This document shows, one piece after another, positions 51,590-59,957 of a stretch of 64,000 nucleotides of DNA (positions are counted from its first letter, which is position 1; the number at the start of each line of letters is the position of its first letter). Under the pieces are notes generated by a model, which had not been told where the DNA came from, ran no database searches, and saw nothing but the letters and a program-made list of their open reading frames with translations. The stretch comes from Parasedimentitalea psychrophila. Lineage in GTDB: Bacteria > Pseudomonadota > Alphaproteobacteria > Rhodobacterales > Rhodobacteraceae. The translations under genes were made by a program, and so were the position numbers. The stretch is taken from assembly GCF_030285785.1 (NCBI RefSeq), contig NZ_CP127247.1, forward strand, positions 496,001-560,000. The letters are read 5' to 3'.

Positions 51590-53069
51590 ACGCATGACCC
51601 CCGCCAAAATCCGCTGTGACGCCTGCCCGGTGATGTGTTTCATCGCCGAGGGCAAAATCGGCGCCTGTGACCGCTATGCCAACCACGGCGGCGATCTGGT
51701 GCGGCTGGACCCGCTGACCATCATTGAAAACACCAGCCACAAGCTGGTGCCGTTTATGAAGGACAGCATGCCCGAGGACTGGGACGGAAATATCGTTCAG
51801 GGTGATCGCCCCTTTGTCACCGCCGTCGGCGCTGGCACCACCTATCCCGACTACAAACCGGCGCCGTTCATCGTCAGTCAGGAAATTGATGGCGTCGATA
51901 TGGTCACCGTGGTGACCGAAGGCATCTTCTCGTACTGCGGGGTGAAGGTGAAGATCGACACCGACCGCCACATTGGTCATGAGCGCGACGTGGTGCGGGT
52001 GGGCGGCGAGCCGATCGGTCATGTGATGACCAGCGAATACGGATCAAAAATGCTGTCACTGGGCGGCGTCGAGCACCTGACCGGCGGCAGCAAGAAAGAA
52101 GGCCGGATGACCTGTGATGCGCTGCTGCGCCTGTGCAACCGCGAACCGGTAGAGATGCAGATCGGCGAAGAGGATCACACAACGACCCTGGTGGTTGAGG
52201 CTGGCAAGCCGCCACTGGTCAACGGCATGGAAGAGAAACTGATGCGGGTGGGTTGTGGATCGGCGACCATCGGCATGTTCCCCAAGCAATGGGTTGGCCA
52301 TGTGGACGAGGTGGTGGTGGTGGATGACCATATCACCGGCGTGTTGTCCGAACACCAGACCGGCAAGATGCTGGAGGTGGCGCCGACCGGCATCAAGATC
52401 AAGGGCCGCAAATCTACCCCCGGTCGCTATTTTCAGGTGGCCAAACCCGGCACCGGTTGGGGCGGCACCGATATCGAGGACCCGCTGACCATTCTCGGCC
52501 CCTTCAACCCCAAGATCGCCTGGGAGGGTCTGAGCCTGCTGATGGTCTCTACCACCGGCGAGCAGTTTGGCTATTTTGTGCTGGACGCCGACCTGATGCC
52601 GCAACCAGCCGAGATCCCTGCCCGGCTCAAGGCCTCGGCGGATCTGATTGCTGAGAACTGTGAGCCCTCAATCTGTTCGGTGCTGTTCATGGGCGGCGCC
52701 GGTGGCAGCCTGCGCGCCGGGGTGACGGAAAACCCGGTGCGGCTGACCCGCTCGGTCAAGGACTCGCTGACCTTTGTGTCCTGCGGCGGTGCCGAGAGCT
52801 ATGTCTGGCCCGGCGGCGGCATCACCGTGATGGTGGATGTGCTGGATATGCCCACCGGATCATTTGGCTATGTGCCCACCCCGGCGCTGGTGGCACCGAT
52901 TGAATTCACCATGCGGGTGGCCGATTACGCCACTCTGGGCGGCCATATGGATGAGATCAAAAAGGTCTCGTCCATCGTGTCGGCTGAGACCCGCAAGATT
53001 GCGCAGCGTGACAGCCAGCCGGACCCGATGGACCGTACCAATTATCGCTGGGCAAAGGAACGCCGCTGA
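51579..53069 (+). CDS. hnr: 6-hydroxynicotinate reductase homologue
   Basis: A 496-residue homologue of the E. barkeri enzyme that reduces 6-hydroxynicotinate to 1,4,5,6-tetrahydro-6-oxonicotinate with ferredoxin electrons. The N-terminus has the [4Fe-4S] motif CDACPVMC plus GACDRYANHGGD. MRVGCGSATIGMFPKQ near residue 222 includes a GSAT like the acceptor motif for covalent FMN. The rest is a two-domain alpha/beta enzyme (SICSVLFMGGAGGSLRAGVT near 365). It is translated with the hydroxylase (11-bp overlap) and with the ApbE-like protein (TGATG). I rely on remembered family features and gene order; substrate could be a related pyridine. Confidence 0.82.
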   Translation: MATERMTPAKIRCDACPVMCFIAEGKIGACDRYANHGGDLVRLDPLTIIENTSHKLVPFMKDSMPEDWDGNIVQGDRPFVTAVGAGTTYPDYKPAPFIVSQEIDGVDMVTVVTEGIFSYCGVKVKIDTDRHIGHERDVVRVGGEPIGHVMTSEYGSKMLSLGGVEHLTGGSKKEGRMTCDALLRLCNREPVEMQIGEEDHTTTLVVEAGKPPLVNGMEEKLMRVGCGSATIGMFPKQWVGHVDEVVVVDDHITGVLSEHQTGKMLEVAPTGIKIKGRKSTPGRYFQVAKPGTGWGGTDIEDPLTILGPFNPKIAWEGLSLLMVSTTGEQFGYFVLDADLMPQPAEIPARLKASADLIAENCEPSICSVLFMGGAGGSLRAGVTENPVRLTRSVKDSLTFVSCGGAESYVWPGGGITVMVDVLDMPTGSFGYVPTPALVAPIEFTMRVADYATLGGHMDEIKKVSSIVSAETRKIAQRDSQPDPMDRTNYRWAKERR

Positions 53070-53926
53070 TGCCTCCCGTCGCCCGTATCCTGTCCTGCGG
53101 CACCCGGTTGCATTTGCAACATGGGCCGATTGATCTGGTGATCGGCGCGGATGGGGATCGGGCAACGGCTTTTGCCGCGGCTGAGGCGCGGTTTGCAACT
53201 GTGCTGGAGGAGCTGGTCACCGAGTTGCCGCTGTTGAAATCGCAGCTTTTCGCCAAGTCTCCCCGCCCCAAGGGTGGCATCGCCCAGATCATGGATCGCG
53301 CCACGCGGCCCCATTGCAGTGCCTTCATCACCCCGATGGCGGCGGTGGCCGGGGCGGTGGCGGACACGGTTTTGGCCGCAATGCGCGTGGCCACGCCGCT
53401 ACAGCGGGCCTATGTCAACAATGGCGGCGATATCGCCCTGCACCTAAGCCCCGGACAAAGCTTTGCAACGGCCATGATGGATCATCAAGGGTATGATCTT
53501 GGCCGTATCGAGATCACCCATGCGGACGGGATCGGCGGCATCGCCACCTCAGGCCGGCATGGCCGCAGCCTGTCGCTGGGCATTGCCGATAGTGTCACGG
53601 TGCTGGCCGCCAGCGCCGCACAGGCGGATGCCGCCGCCACCCTGATCGCCAATGCGGTGGACCTGCCCGGTCATCCCGCCATTCACCGCCTTGCCGCCGA
53701 CCAGTTGCAAAGCGACAGCGATCTGGGCGACCAGCCGGTGGTCACCCAGTGTCAGCCGCTCTCAGCCACCGAAATCCACACCGCCCTGCAAGCCGGCGCC
53801 CATCGGGGCTTGGACATGATGCACTCCGGCCATATCATTGCCGCAGCTTTGTTTTTGCAGGGCGACAGCAGGTTGATTGGCCACACCGGTTTCACCCCAT
53901 CCATTAGGACGCAGTTATATGCCTGA
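53069..53926 (+). CDS. UPF0280 family protein (ApbE-like)
   Basis: A 285-residue UPF0280 protein. The family is related to ApbE, the FAD:protein FMN transferase. Seen: GPIDLVIGADGDRATAFAAA near the N-terminus, MAAVAGAVADTVLAAM (about 89-104) matching the ApbE-type helix, YVNNGGDIALHLSPG (about 117-132, the NxGGD motif) and GIATSGRHGRSLSLG (about 155-170, the ATSG motif). Gene order directly after the reductase suggests that it attaches flavin to that enzyme. This is inference; the family has no firmly assigned reaction that I know of. Confidence 0.8.
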   Translation: MPPVARILSCGTRLHLQHGPIDLVIGADGDRATAFAAAEARFATVLEELVTELPLLKSQLFAKSPRPKGGIAQIMDRATRPHCSAFITPMAAVAGAVADTVLAAMRVATPLQRAYVNNGGDIALHLSPGQSFATAMMDHQGYDLGRIEITHADGIGGIATSGRHGRSLSLGIADSVTVLAASAAQADAAATLIANAVDLPGHPAIHRLAADQLQSDSDLGDQPVVTQCQPLSATEIHTALQAGAHRGLDMMHSGHIIAAALFLQGDSRLIGHTGFTPSIRTQLYA

Positions 53927-54500
53927 TTTACAAATCCGAAAGATCATCTCATCCCGCGAAGAGGTCTACCACGAAGGCGGCCCGGTCGCCGCGACCCCGC
54001 TGTTGCGCGGGGCTATTCTGGCGGTGATCAAGAACCCCTTTGCCGGCCGCTATGAGCCCGAGATCCAGGGCTTCATGGAAGACCTGAAACCACTGGGACT
54101 GGAGATGGCGCAGCGGCTGCTCGACATGTTGGGCGGCGCCGACAAGATCCAGGGCTATGGCAAGGGATCGCTGGTTGGCGAAGGCGGCGAGCTGGAGCAT
54201 GGCGCCCTGTGGCATGCGCCGGGGGGCTATGCCATGCGCCAGCTGCTGGGCAGCGCCAACGCCATTGTGCCATCGTCGAAAAAGGTCGGCGGCGTCGGCG
54301 CCCGGCTGGATGTGCCGATCACCCATATCAACGCCGCCTATGTGCGCAGCCATTTTGATTCAATGGAGGTCGGTTGCAACGATGCGCCCCGCGCGGGTGA
54401 GCTGGCATTTGCCCTGGTGATGACAACTGGTCCAAGGGTGCATTCGCGCTCTGGCGGGTTGGAGGCCTGGGACATCAAGGGTGAGGATGGATTACGATGA
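53919..54500 (+). CDS. DUF1185 (amino acid synthesis family) protein, copy 1
   Basis: A 193-residue protein of DUF1185, structurally characterised in Bordetella but of unknown reaction. LQIRKIISSREEVYHEGG, AVIKNPFAGRYEPE, GEGGELEHGALWHAPGG, VPSSKKVG and INAAYVRSHFDSMEV are family-typical. ATG at 53919 lies eight bases inside the UPF0280 gene. About 45 percent of positions look shared with the next gene, so the pair arose by duplication and may form a heteromer. It may act on the ring-opened aldehyde or its tautomer, but this is a guess from gene order. Confidence 0.8.
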   Translation: MPDLQIRKIISSREEVYHEGGPVAATPLLRGAILAVIKNPFAGRYEPEIQGFMEDLKPLGLEMAQRLLDMLGGADKIQGYGKGSLVGEGGELEHGALWHAPGGYAMRQLLGSANAIVPSSKKVGGVGARLDVPITHINAAYVRSHFDSMEVGCNDAPRAGELAFALVMTTGPRVHSRSGGLEAWDIKGEDGLR

Positions 54501-55081
54501 GTGTAAAAATTCGCAAAATCGCGGTGAATGTCGAGGAAATCCATTCCGAGATCGGCCGGGTGATCAACCCGGTGACCCGCAAGGCGGTGGCGGTGGCGGT
54601 GATCGAGAACCCCTTTGCCGGGCAGTATCACGAAGATCTGTCAGACCTGATGGAGATCGGTGCCGAGCTGGGCGGCTTGCTGGGGGCCAAATGTGTCGAG
54701 GCGCTGGGGATCACCCCGGAGCAGGCCGAGAGCTATGGCAAATCGGCAATGGTTGGCGAGAACGGCGAGCTGGAACATGCGGCGGCCATTCTGCATCCCA
54801 AACTGGGCGCACCGCTACGGGCGGCAGTTGAAAAAGGCGCCGCGCTGGTGCCGTCGTCGAAAAAGATGGGCAGCCCCGGTCAGGTGCTGGATGTGCCGCT
54901 GGGCCATAAGGATGCGGCCTACGTGCGCAGCCATTTCGACGCCATCGAAGTGCGCCTGAACGATGCGCCTCGGGCCAATGAAATCATGGTTGCGGTTGCT
55001 GTCACCGACAGTGGTCGCCCATTGCCCCGGGTGGGCGGGCTGACCAGCACAGAGGCCATTGGCAAGGACGGGCTAAAGTAG
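54497..55081 (+). CDS. DUF1185 (amino acid synthesis family) protein, copy 2
   Basis: A 194-residue paralogue of the preceding protein. It repeats the marks IRKIAVNVEEIHSE, VIENPFAGQYHEDL, GENGELEHAAAILHP, VPSSKKMG and DAAYVRSHFDAIEV. The ATGA overlap means coupled translation. The glycine-rich loop region differs between the copies (HAPGGYAM in copy 1, HPKLGAPL here), which suggests divided roles. It ends this operon; the MarR gene follows after 108 bp. Confidence 0.8.
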   Translation: MSVKIRKIAVNVEEIHSEIGRVINPVTRKAVAVAVIENPFAGQYHEDLSDLMEIGAELGGLLGAKCVEALGITPEQAESYGKSAMVGENGELEHAAAILHPKLGAPLRAAVEKGAALVPSSKKMGSPGQVLDVPLGHKDAAYVRSHFDAIEVRLNDAPRANEIMVAVAVTDSGRPLPRVGGLTSTEAIGKDGLK

Positions 55082-55160
55082 ACAGGACTTGCAAGATCAC
55101 GGGGAGAGAGCGGCCACCATCGCCGCGACCTCTGCGTGATCGACATTGCCCGTCGGCCTC

Positions 55161-55178
55161 ATTCGTACTAACACGAAT
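55161..55178. promoter_or_regulatory. inverted repeat before the marR gene
   Basis: ATTCGT (55161-55166), six bases, ACGAAT (55173-55178), 11 bases before the marR start. An 18-bp dyad of this form is typical of MarR operators and suggests autoregulation. Its left half (TTCGTA followed by CTAA) resembles site A of the shared motif with two bases missing. Confidence 0.45.
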
Positions 55179-55189
55179 AAAATTCGGGA

Positions 55190-55642
55190 ATGAAAAGAGC
55201 AAAAATGGCCAAGCCTACCCCAGACAGCCAAGACGATTACATCCTGGATGATCAGGTTGGCTATCTTATGCGTCAGGCCAGCCAGAAACATGCGGCGATC
55301 TATCAATCCCATGCGTTACAAGGGCTTACCGCAACTCAATTCGCCGCGCTGACCCGCCTGCACGAGCAGGGAAAATGCTCGCAGAACCAGTTGGGCCGGT
55401 TGGCGTCAATGGACGTTGCCACCATCAAGGGAGTCGTGGATCGGCTTCGCAAAAAAGGCTACGCGAATGTCGAGGCCGACCCGAACGACAAGCGGCGCAG
55501 TCTGATTTCGCTGACGGCACAGGGCCGCCAGCTGATCGAGGAGATGTTCCCGGTGGCCCATCGCATCACCGCCGAGACTCTGGCGCCGCTGACCGCCGCC
55601 GAACAGCAAAAACTGTTAAAGCTGCTGCGCAAACTGTCCTGA
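55190..55642 (+). CDS. MarR family transcriptional regulator
   Basis: A 150-residue winged-helix regulator. YLMRQASQKHAAIYQSH is the dimer helix, GLTATQFAALTRLHEQGKCS and QLGRLASMDVATIKGVVDRL are helix-turn-helix and recognition helix, KKGYANVEADPNDKRRSLI is the wing. It lies between the hydroxylase operon and the convergent enamidase gene. Such regulators commonly sense the aromatic substrate of the pathway. ATG at 55190 is used; 55205 is an alternative. Confidence 0.9.
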   Translation: MKRAKMAKPTPDSQDDYILDDQVGYLMRQASQKHAAIYQSHALQGLTATQFAALTRLHEQGKCSQNQLGRLASMDVATIKGVVDRLRKKGYANVEADPNDKRRSLISLTAQGRQLIEEMFPVAHRITAETLAPLTAAEQQKLLKLLRKLS

Positions 55643-55702
55643 GGGCCTAAACAGCGCCCATTGGTTGCCAGTTCGCCCGGTGGCAAGCCGGGCAGCGCCC
55701 GA

Positions 55703-55719
55703 CCCTCCCCACGGGAGGG
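55703..55719. terminator. hairpin between convergent marR and enamidase genes
   Basis: CCCTCCC (55703-55709), loop CAC, GGGAGGG (55713-55719), with an outer GCGCCC/GGGCGC pairing possible. It lies between two convergent stops and may serve both. Confidence 0.55.
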
Positions 55720-55757
55720 CGCTTTGCACCCACCCAGGGTCAGGCGCTACCCTTGGA

Positions 55758-56927
55758 TTATTGCACCAAAACCTCGGGCAGCCGGGTTGCCGGCGGCGTA
55801 TTGCGACTGCGCTGGCTGCGCACGACGCCGTCGATGATGGTCATGCCCACACCCGGTAGATTGCCCAACTGAACCGATTCCAGCATGGTTTTGCCCGGCG
55901 CATGCTGGGCCTGATCCATCAGCACAAAATCGGCACAATAGCCCTGTTCGATCAAGCCGGTGTCCAGCTCGCGCTGGCGCGAAGTATTGCCATTGGCAAA
56001 GCAAAAGGCGATTTCGGCCGGGACATTGCCCAGTGACGACAGCATTGCCACCATGCGCAGGATGCCCAGCGGCTGCACCCCTGACCCGGCAGGACCGTCG
56101 GTGCCAAGGATGATGCGGTCCATCACCTTCAGCTCACGCGCGGTGTTCAGGGTCAGCAGTGCGGCACGTTCATTGCCGTTGTGGACAATTTCCAGCCCTG
56201 CGGTGCAGCCTTCGCACAGGCACATGATCTGATCATCCGGCAGCGCGGTGTGGCCGCCGTTGATGTGACCGATGATATCGGTGCCGGTTTCCAGCACCAT
56301 GTCGGCGTCAATCAGCCCCGAACCGGGGATCGAGGGGCCGCCGGTGTGGATGGTCGATTGAATGCCGTATTTACGGGCCCAGTCCACCATCTGCTTGGCG
56401 GTCTTGCCATCCTTGACGGTGCCCAGCCCCACCTCGCCCAGCAGGGTGACACCGGCGTCGGCCAGATCCTTGAAATCCTGCTCCACCATACCGTGTTCGA
56501 TCACCGGCGCGCCGGCCATCACCTTCATTCCTGAGGGGCGGAAATTCTCGTACCAGCGCTGCGCCGCAATCGCCATCGCCTTGAGCCCGACAATATCCCG
56601 GGGGCGGCCCGGCATATGCACTTCGCCCGCCGAAATCAGCGTGGTGACGCCGCCGTGCAGGGTCGAATCAATCCAGTTAACCTGTTGTTGGCGCGGTGTA
56701 TAATCGCCCACCACCGGGTGAATGTGACTGTCGATCAAGCCCGGCGCCAGCGCCACACCATGGGCATCGACAACCAAAGTGGCATCATCGGTATCCAGGT
56801 CTTTCTCATAGCCCCATTCATGAATTTTACCATCAATGGCAATCATGCAGTCGCCGTCGAGTATCGGTTGCTCCATCTTGCCAGACAGCAGTAAACCAAT
56901 ATTTTTAATGACAAGTTTCTCGGTCAT
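55758..56927 (-). CDS. ena: enamidase homologue (amidohydrolase, nicotinate pathway)
   Basis: A 389-residue amidohydrolase resembling E. barkeri enamidase, which hydrolyses 1,4,5,6-tetrahydro-6-oxonicotinate to 2-formylglutarate and ammonia. Family marks that I recognise: LVIKNIGLLLSGKM, GLIDSHIHPVVGDYTPRQQQ (HxH metal ligands about residue 66), HGGVTTLISAGEVHMPGRP, GEVGLGTVKDGK, IHTGGPSIPGS, HINGGHTALP, LGTDGPAGSGVQPLGILR and the ending SRNTPPATRLPEVL. Metal ligands (H, H, E/K, H, H, D) can all be assigned. It is on the opposite strand to the operon, with site B of the shared motif 31 bases upstream. Confidence 0.85.
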   Translation of the reverse strand: MTEKLVIKNIGLLLSGKMEQPILDGDCMIAIDGKIHEWGYEKDLDTDDATLVVDAHGVALAPGLIDSHIHPVVGDYTPRQQQVNWIDSTLHGGVTTLISAGEVHMPGRPRDIVGLKAMAIAAQRWYENFRPSGMKVMAGAPVIEHGMVEQDFKDLADAGVTLLGEVGLGTVKDGKTAKQMVDWARKYGIQSTIHTGGPSIPGSGLIDADMVLETGTDIIGHINGGHTALPDDQIMCLCEGCTAGLEIVHNGNERAALLTLNTARELKVMDRIILGTDGPAGSGVQPLGILRMVAMLSSLGNVPAEIAFCFANGNTSRQRELDTGLIEQGYCADFVLMDQAQHAPGKTMLESVQLGNLPGVGMTIIDGVVRSQRSRNTPPATRLPEVLVQ

Positions 56928-56957
56928 GGCCAGGGTCTCCAGGGTGTGATTTATTCA

Positions 56958-56969
56958 TTTGTATGCTAA
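56958..56969. promoter_or_regulatory. candidate operator, site B of a shared 12-bp motif
   Basis: TTTGTATGCTAA, in the 146-bp gap between the divergent enamidase gene and the membrane-protein gene. It matches site A (reverse complement) at 11 of 12 positions and shares CATTTGTAT with site C at 58566. Confidence 0.5.
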
Positions 56970-57073
56970 CGTATCTCCTTTGGGCGTCAAGCCCGTTAGA
57001 TCGCGAAAACAAAGGCCCGATGGCAAGACGCTGTACAGGTTTCCATCCGCCTGACTATAAGACTGGCATCCAT

Positions 57074-58525
57074 ATGACTTATACTTTTCCAAGGTTCAGA
57101 CCCATCTCACCCACATTTCCCGGACTATTGATCGCTGCCTGCCTTGGTTGGTTTTGGCAATCGCAACCCGCTCAGGCGCATGCCTCGGAGCAGGCGCTGG
57201 TACTGTTGCTGCCTACCAACCTGTATATTCTGGCCGGCTGCGCGGCGGTTGTGGCCTCGATCCTGGGGGTGGCGCTGCTCTCGGAGGCGCGATTGCTGGC
57301 GGCGTTCAAACCGCTGTCGCTGTTAAGCGTCAAACTGCCCGGATCTGTGACACATGTGATCAGCATTGTGTCGATGACATTTCTGTTTGCGATCAGCGCA
57401 ATCGGAGCCTTTGGCACCCATGATCCGCTGAACAACCTGTTTTCGCTGACCATCTGGGCCATTTGGTGGGTCGGGCTGGTGGTGGCGCATGGGGTGTTGG
57501 GCAATCTGTGGCATGCCCTGAACCCCTGGACCGGGCTGTATCATATCCTGCTCGGCTATCAGTCGGCGCCGCCGGTTCTGAGGTTGCCAAGGGCCTGCGG
57601 GTACTGGATTGCGGTGCTGGTGTTTCTGGCGTTCGGCGCCTTTGAGATCGCCGATCCGGCCCCGGATGACCCGGTGCGGCTGACCAAATTCGTGCTGGGC
57701 TATTGGCTGTTCACCTTTTTCGGCATGATGCTGTTTGGCGCCAGAATCTGGCTGTCGCGCTGTGAGCCGTTCACCATTCTGTTCCGGCTGATCGCGGCGA
57801 TCTCGCCCGTGCGCTGGCTGCCGCGCCTATCCATCGGCCTGCCCGGCTGGTCGATCTTCTCGCTGAGCAAGCCCCCGGTCAGCCTGGCGGTATTCTGCCT
57901 GATCCTATTGGGAGTCGGCAGCTTTGACGGGCTAAAGGAGAGCTTTTGGTGGCTGGCCAAAATCGGGGTGAACCCGCTGATGTTCCCCGGAAAATCAGCG
58001 ATCTTCTGGCCCTCGGTCATCGGATTGCTGGCGCTGAATGCCGCACTGGTCTGCGTCTTTGCAGCGGTGGTCTACATCGGCAGCCGCGCCGCAAACGCCC
58101 GCCTTGTGCCAAAAGACCGGGTGCCCTTTGTCACTGCGTTTTGCTGGCTTTCCCTTTCGATCATTCCGATTGCACTGGGCTATCATTTTGCCCATTTTTT
58201 CATCTATTTTCTGGTCAACGGCCAATACGCTCTGCTGGCGCTGAGCGACCCCTTGACCCATGGTGCGAATTATCTGGGACTGGCGAAGACGCAGGTGACA
58301 ACCGGGTTTCTGAAAACAAAAGACAGTGTTCAGGTGGTCTTTTTCATTCAGGCCGCAGCTGTGGTAGTGTCGCATGTGGTGTCAGTTCTGATCGCGCATG
58401 GCCTGACCGCCCGGCTATATCAGAGCAAGCGAGCAACCCTGATCAGCCAGATTCCACTGGCGATTTTCATGATCCTATATACGTTTTTTGGCCTCTGGCT
58501 GCTGGCCACTCCGCGCGGCATGTGA
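57074..58525 (+). CDS. polytopic membrane protein of unknown function
   Basis: A 483-residue protein with a cleavable-looking N-terminal segment ending AQAHA, followed by about 12 hydrophobic helices. Recognisable spots are VLLLPTNLYILAGCAA, HALNPWTGLYHIL and HFFIYFLVNGQYALLALSDP. It loosely resembles membrane proteins that databases label fenitrothion hydrolase, a label I would not trust for function. It is divergent from the enamidase gene and 109 bp before the importer operon, so a transport or membrane enzyme step in the same pathway is possible. ATG at 57074 is chosen because the signal-like segment starts there. Confidence 0.6.
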   Translation: MTYTFPRFRPISPTFPGLLIAACLGWFWQSQPAQAHASEQALVLLLPTNLYILAGCAAVVASILGVALLSEARLLAAFKPLSLLSVKLPGSVTHVISIVSMTFLFAISAIGAFGTHDPLNNLFSLTIWAIWWVGLVVAHGVLGNLWHALNPWTGLYHILLGYQSAPPVLRLPRACGYWIAVLVFLAFGAFEIADPAPDDPVRLTKFVLGYWLFTFFGMMLFGARIWLSRCEPFTILFRLIAAISPVRWLPRLSIGLPGWSIFSLSKPPVSLAVFCLILLGVGSFDGLKESFWWLAKIGVNPLMFPGKSAIFWPSVIGLLALNAALVCVFAAVVYIGSRAANARLVPKDRVPFVTAFCWLSLSIIPIALGYHFAHFFIYFLVNGQYALLALSDPLTHGANYLGLAKTQVTTGFLKTKDSVQVVFFIQAAAVVVSHVVSVLIAHGLTARLYQSKRATLISQIPLAIFMILYTFFGLWLLATPRGM

Positions 58526-58567
58526 CGGCAAAGCCAAACTTCACCGGAAAAAACTCTGGACAAGTCA

Positions 58568-58579
58568 TTTGTATACACA
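58568..58579. promoter_or_regulatory. candidate operator, site C of a shared 12-bp motif
   Basis: TTTGTATACACA, 56 bases before the binding-protein start, containing the perfect palindrome TGTATACA (58570-58577). It shares nine of twelve positions with site B, including the flanking CA (CATTTGTAT). Confidence 0.45.
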
Positions 58580-58634
58580 CAATATGATTTTAATGCACCT
58601 TGCGTAACGGTGCACCACTGGGAGGTGAAAAATA

Positions 58635-59933
58635 ATGGTAACGAAACCGGAATCCAAATTTACCCGTCGCGGAGTGTTGAAAACATTGGCCGCTGGAACG
58701 GGCGCCATTGCGGCCACCAGCGTCCTGCCCGGCCTGTCTGGCTTTGCCCAGGCGCAGAGCTCGGCCCCGATCAAGATCGGCTTTCAGGTGCATCGCACCG
58801 GCATCGGCGCTGCTTATGGTCGCTGGTACAACCGCACCTCGCAGGCTGCGGTGAAACGCATCAACGATATGGGTGGCATCAATGGCCGTCCGGTCGAGTT
58901 GGTCGCCGAAGACGACGGCACCGACCCCAAGCGCGGCGCCGAGGTTATCGAGAAATTCGCAACCCAGCATGAATGCGACATCGCCTTTGGCACCCTGTTC
59001 AGCCATGTTGTCTATGGCTCGGCCCCGCGCGCAGGCGAGCTGAAGCTGCCGTATTTTGTGGTCTCTGAAGGCCACCACGTCGCCAGTGGCAAGCTGAACC
59101 GCTACACTCTGCAACCCGGCATCACCGATGTGAAAAGCCAGGTGCAGGCGATGGCGCCGTTTGTCGCTAATAATCTGGGCAAGAAGGTCACCATGATCTT
59201 CCCCGATTTTGCCTTTGGCCATGATCACCGTGATTTCTTTACCGCCGCAATCGAGGCCCAGGGTGGTCAGGTGGTCGAGAGCATCGCCATTCCACCGACC
59301 GAAACCTCGTTCAGCAAGTATTTCCCGCGTATCCCGCGTGAAACCGAAGTGATCTATCACGTCATGGTCGGCCCCGCTGTGCTGACATTCGTCAAAGAGC
59401 TGGGTGAATTCTTTGGTCCCAACAGCCCTGAGATCTTTGGCTTTATCGACAGTCTTGAGGCGGTGGATCTGAAAAGCCCCGGACTTGAGTTCCTCGAAGG
59501 CACCTATTTCTGGGAGGGCAACCCGCGCAATGCGCAGGCCGACCAGAGCAGCCATGATGCGGCCTACCGGGCTGCCGTGGGCGTCGATGACAATGGCGCC
59601 TCGGTGGAGGATGCGCAGGATGTATCGACCTATTCCCACATGTTCGGCTGCTGGGAGACCCTGAACGTCATCAAGCGCGGCATGGAGACGGCCAATTATC
59701 AGGGACCGGCGGATCGCCAAAAACTGATTGAGGCGGTTGAGGCAATGTCGGACATGCCGCTGTCGGATGATCATCCGCAGGGCGCCAAACGGTTCAACGG
59801 CAAGACCCACCAGACCTTTGGCCATCAGTATATCTCAAAGGTATCCGATGGTAAGCTGGTGGTCGAGCACACCACCTCGATTGAGGACGGGCTGTACGAA
59901 GACGAGGTGGATTACACCACCCAGTCGTTCTAA
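58635..59933 (+). CDS. livK: ABC transporter substrate-binding protein, branched-chain/urea/amide type
   Basis: A 432-residue type I periplasmic binding protein. The N-terminus has a twin-arginine signal (FTRRGVLKTLAAGTGAIA, cleavage near AQA), so it is exported folded. IKIGFQVHRTGIGAAYG, INDMGGINGRPVELVAEDDG and FSHVVYGSAPRAGELKLPYF are the usual ligand-loop region. Receptors of this class carry amino acids, urea, amides or aromatic acids; the pathway context suggests nicotinate or another pyridine carboxylate. It is followed by a hairpin and the permease genes. Confidence 0.88.
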   Translation: MVTKPESKFTRRGVLKTLAAGTGAIAATSVLPGLSGFAQAQSSAPIKIGFQVHRTGIGAAYGRWYNRTSQAAVKRINDMGGINGRPVELVAEDDGTDPKRGAEVIEKFATQHECDIAFGTLFSHVVYGSAPRAGELKLPYFVVSEGHHVASGKLNRYTLQPGITDVKSQVQAMAPFVANNLGKKVTMIFPDFAFGHDHRDFFTAAIEAQGGQVVESIAIPPTETSFSKYFPRIPRETEVIYHVMVGPAVLTFVKELGEFFGPNSPEIFGFIDSLEAVDLKSPGLEFLEGTYFWEGNPRNAQADQSSHDAAYRAAVGVDDNGASVEDAQDVSTYSHMFGCWETLNVIKRGMETANYQGPADRQKLIEAVEAMSDMPLSDDHPQGAKRFNGKTHQTFGHQYISKVSDGKLVVEHTTSIEDGLYEDEVDYTTQSF

Positions 59934-59957
59934 CACCACTTTTAGTCTGCAAAAACA

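Noticed and set aside
58590-59825. 411-codon minus-strand frame
   Set aside because: Antisense to the Tat-exported binding-protein gene; no ribosome binding site or domain.
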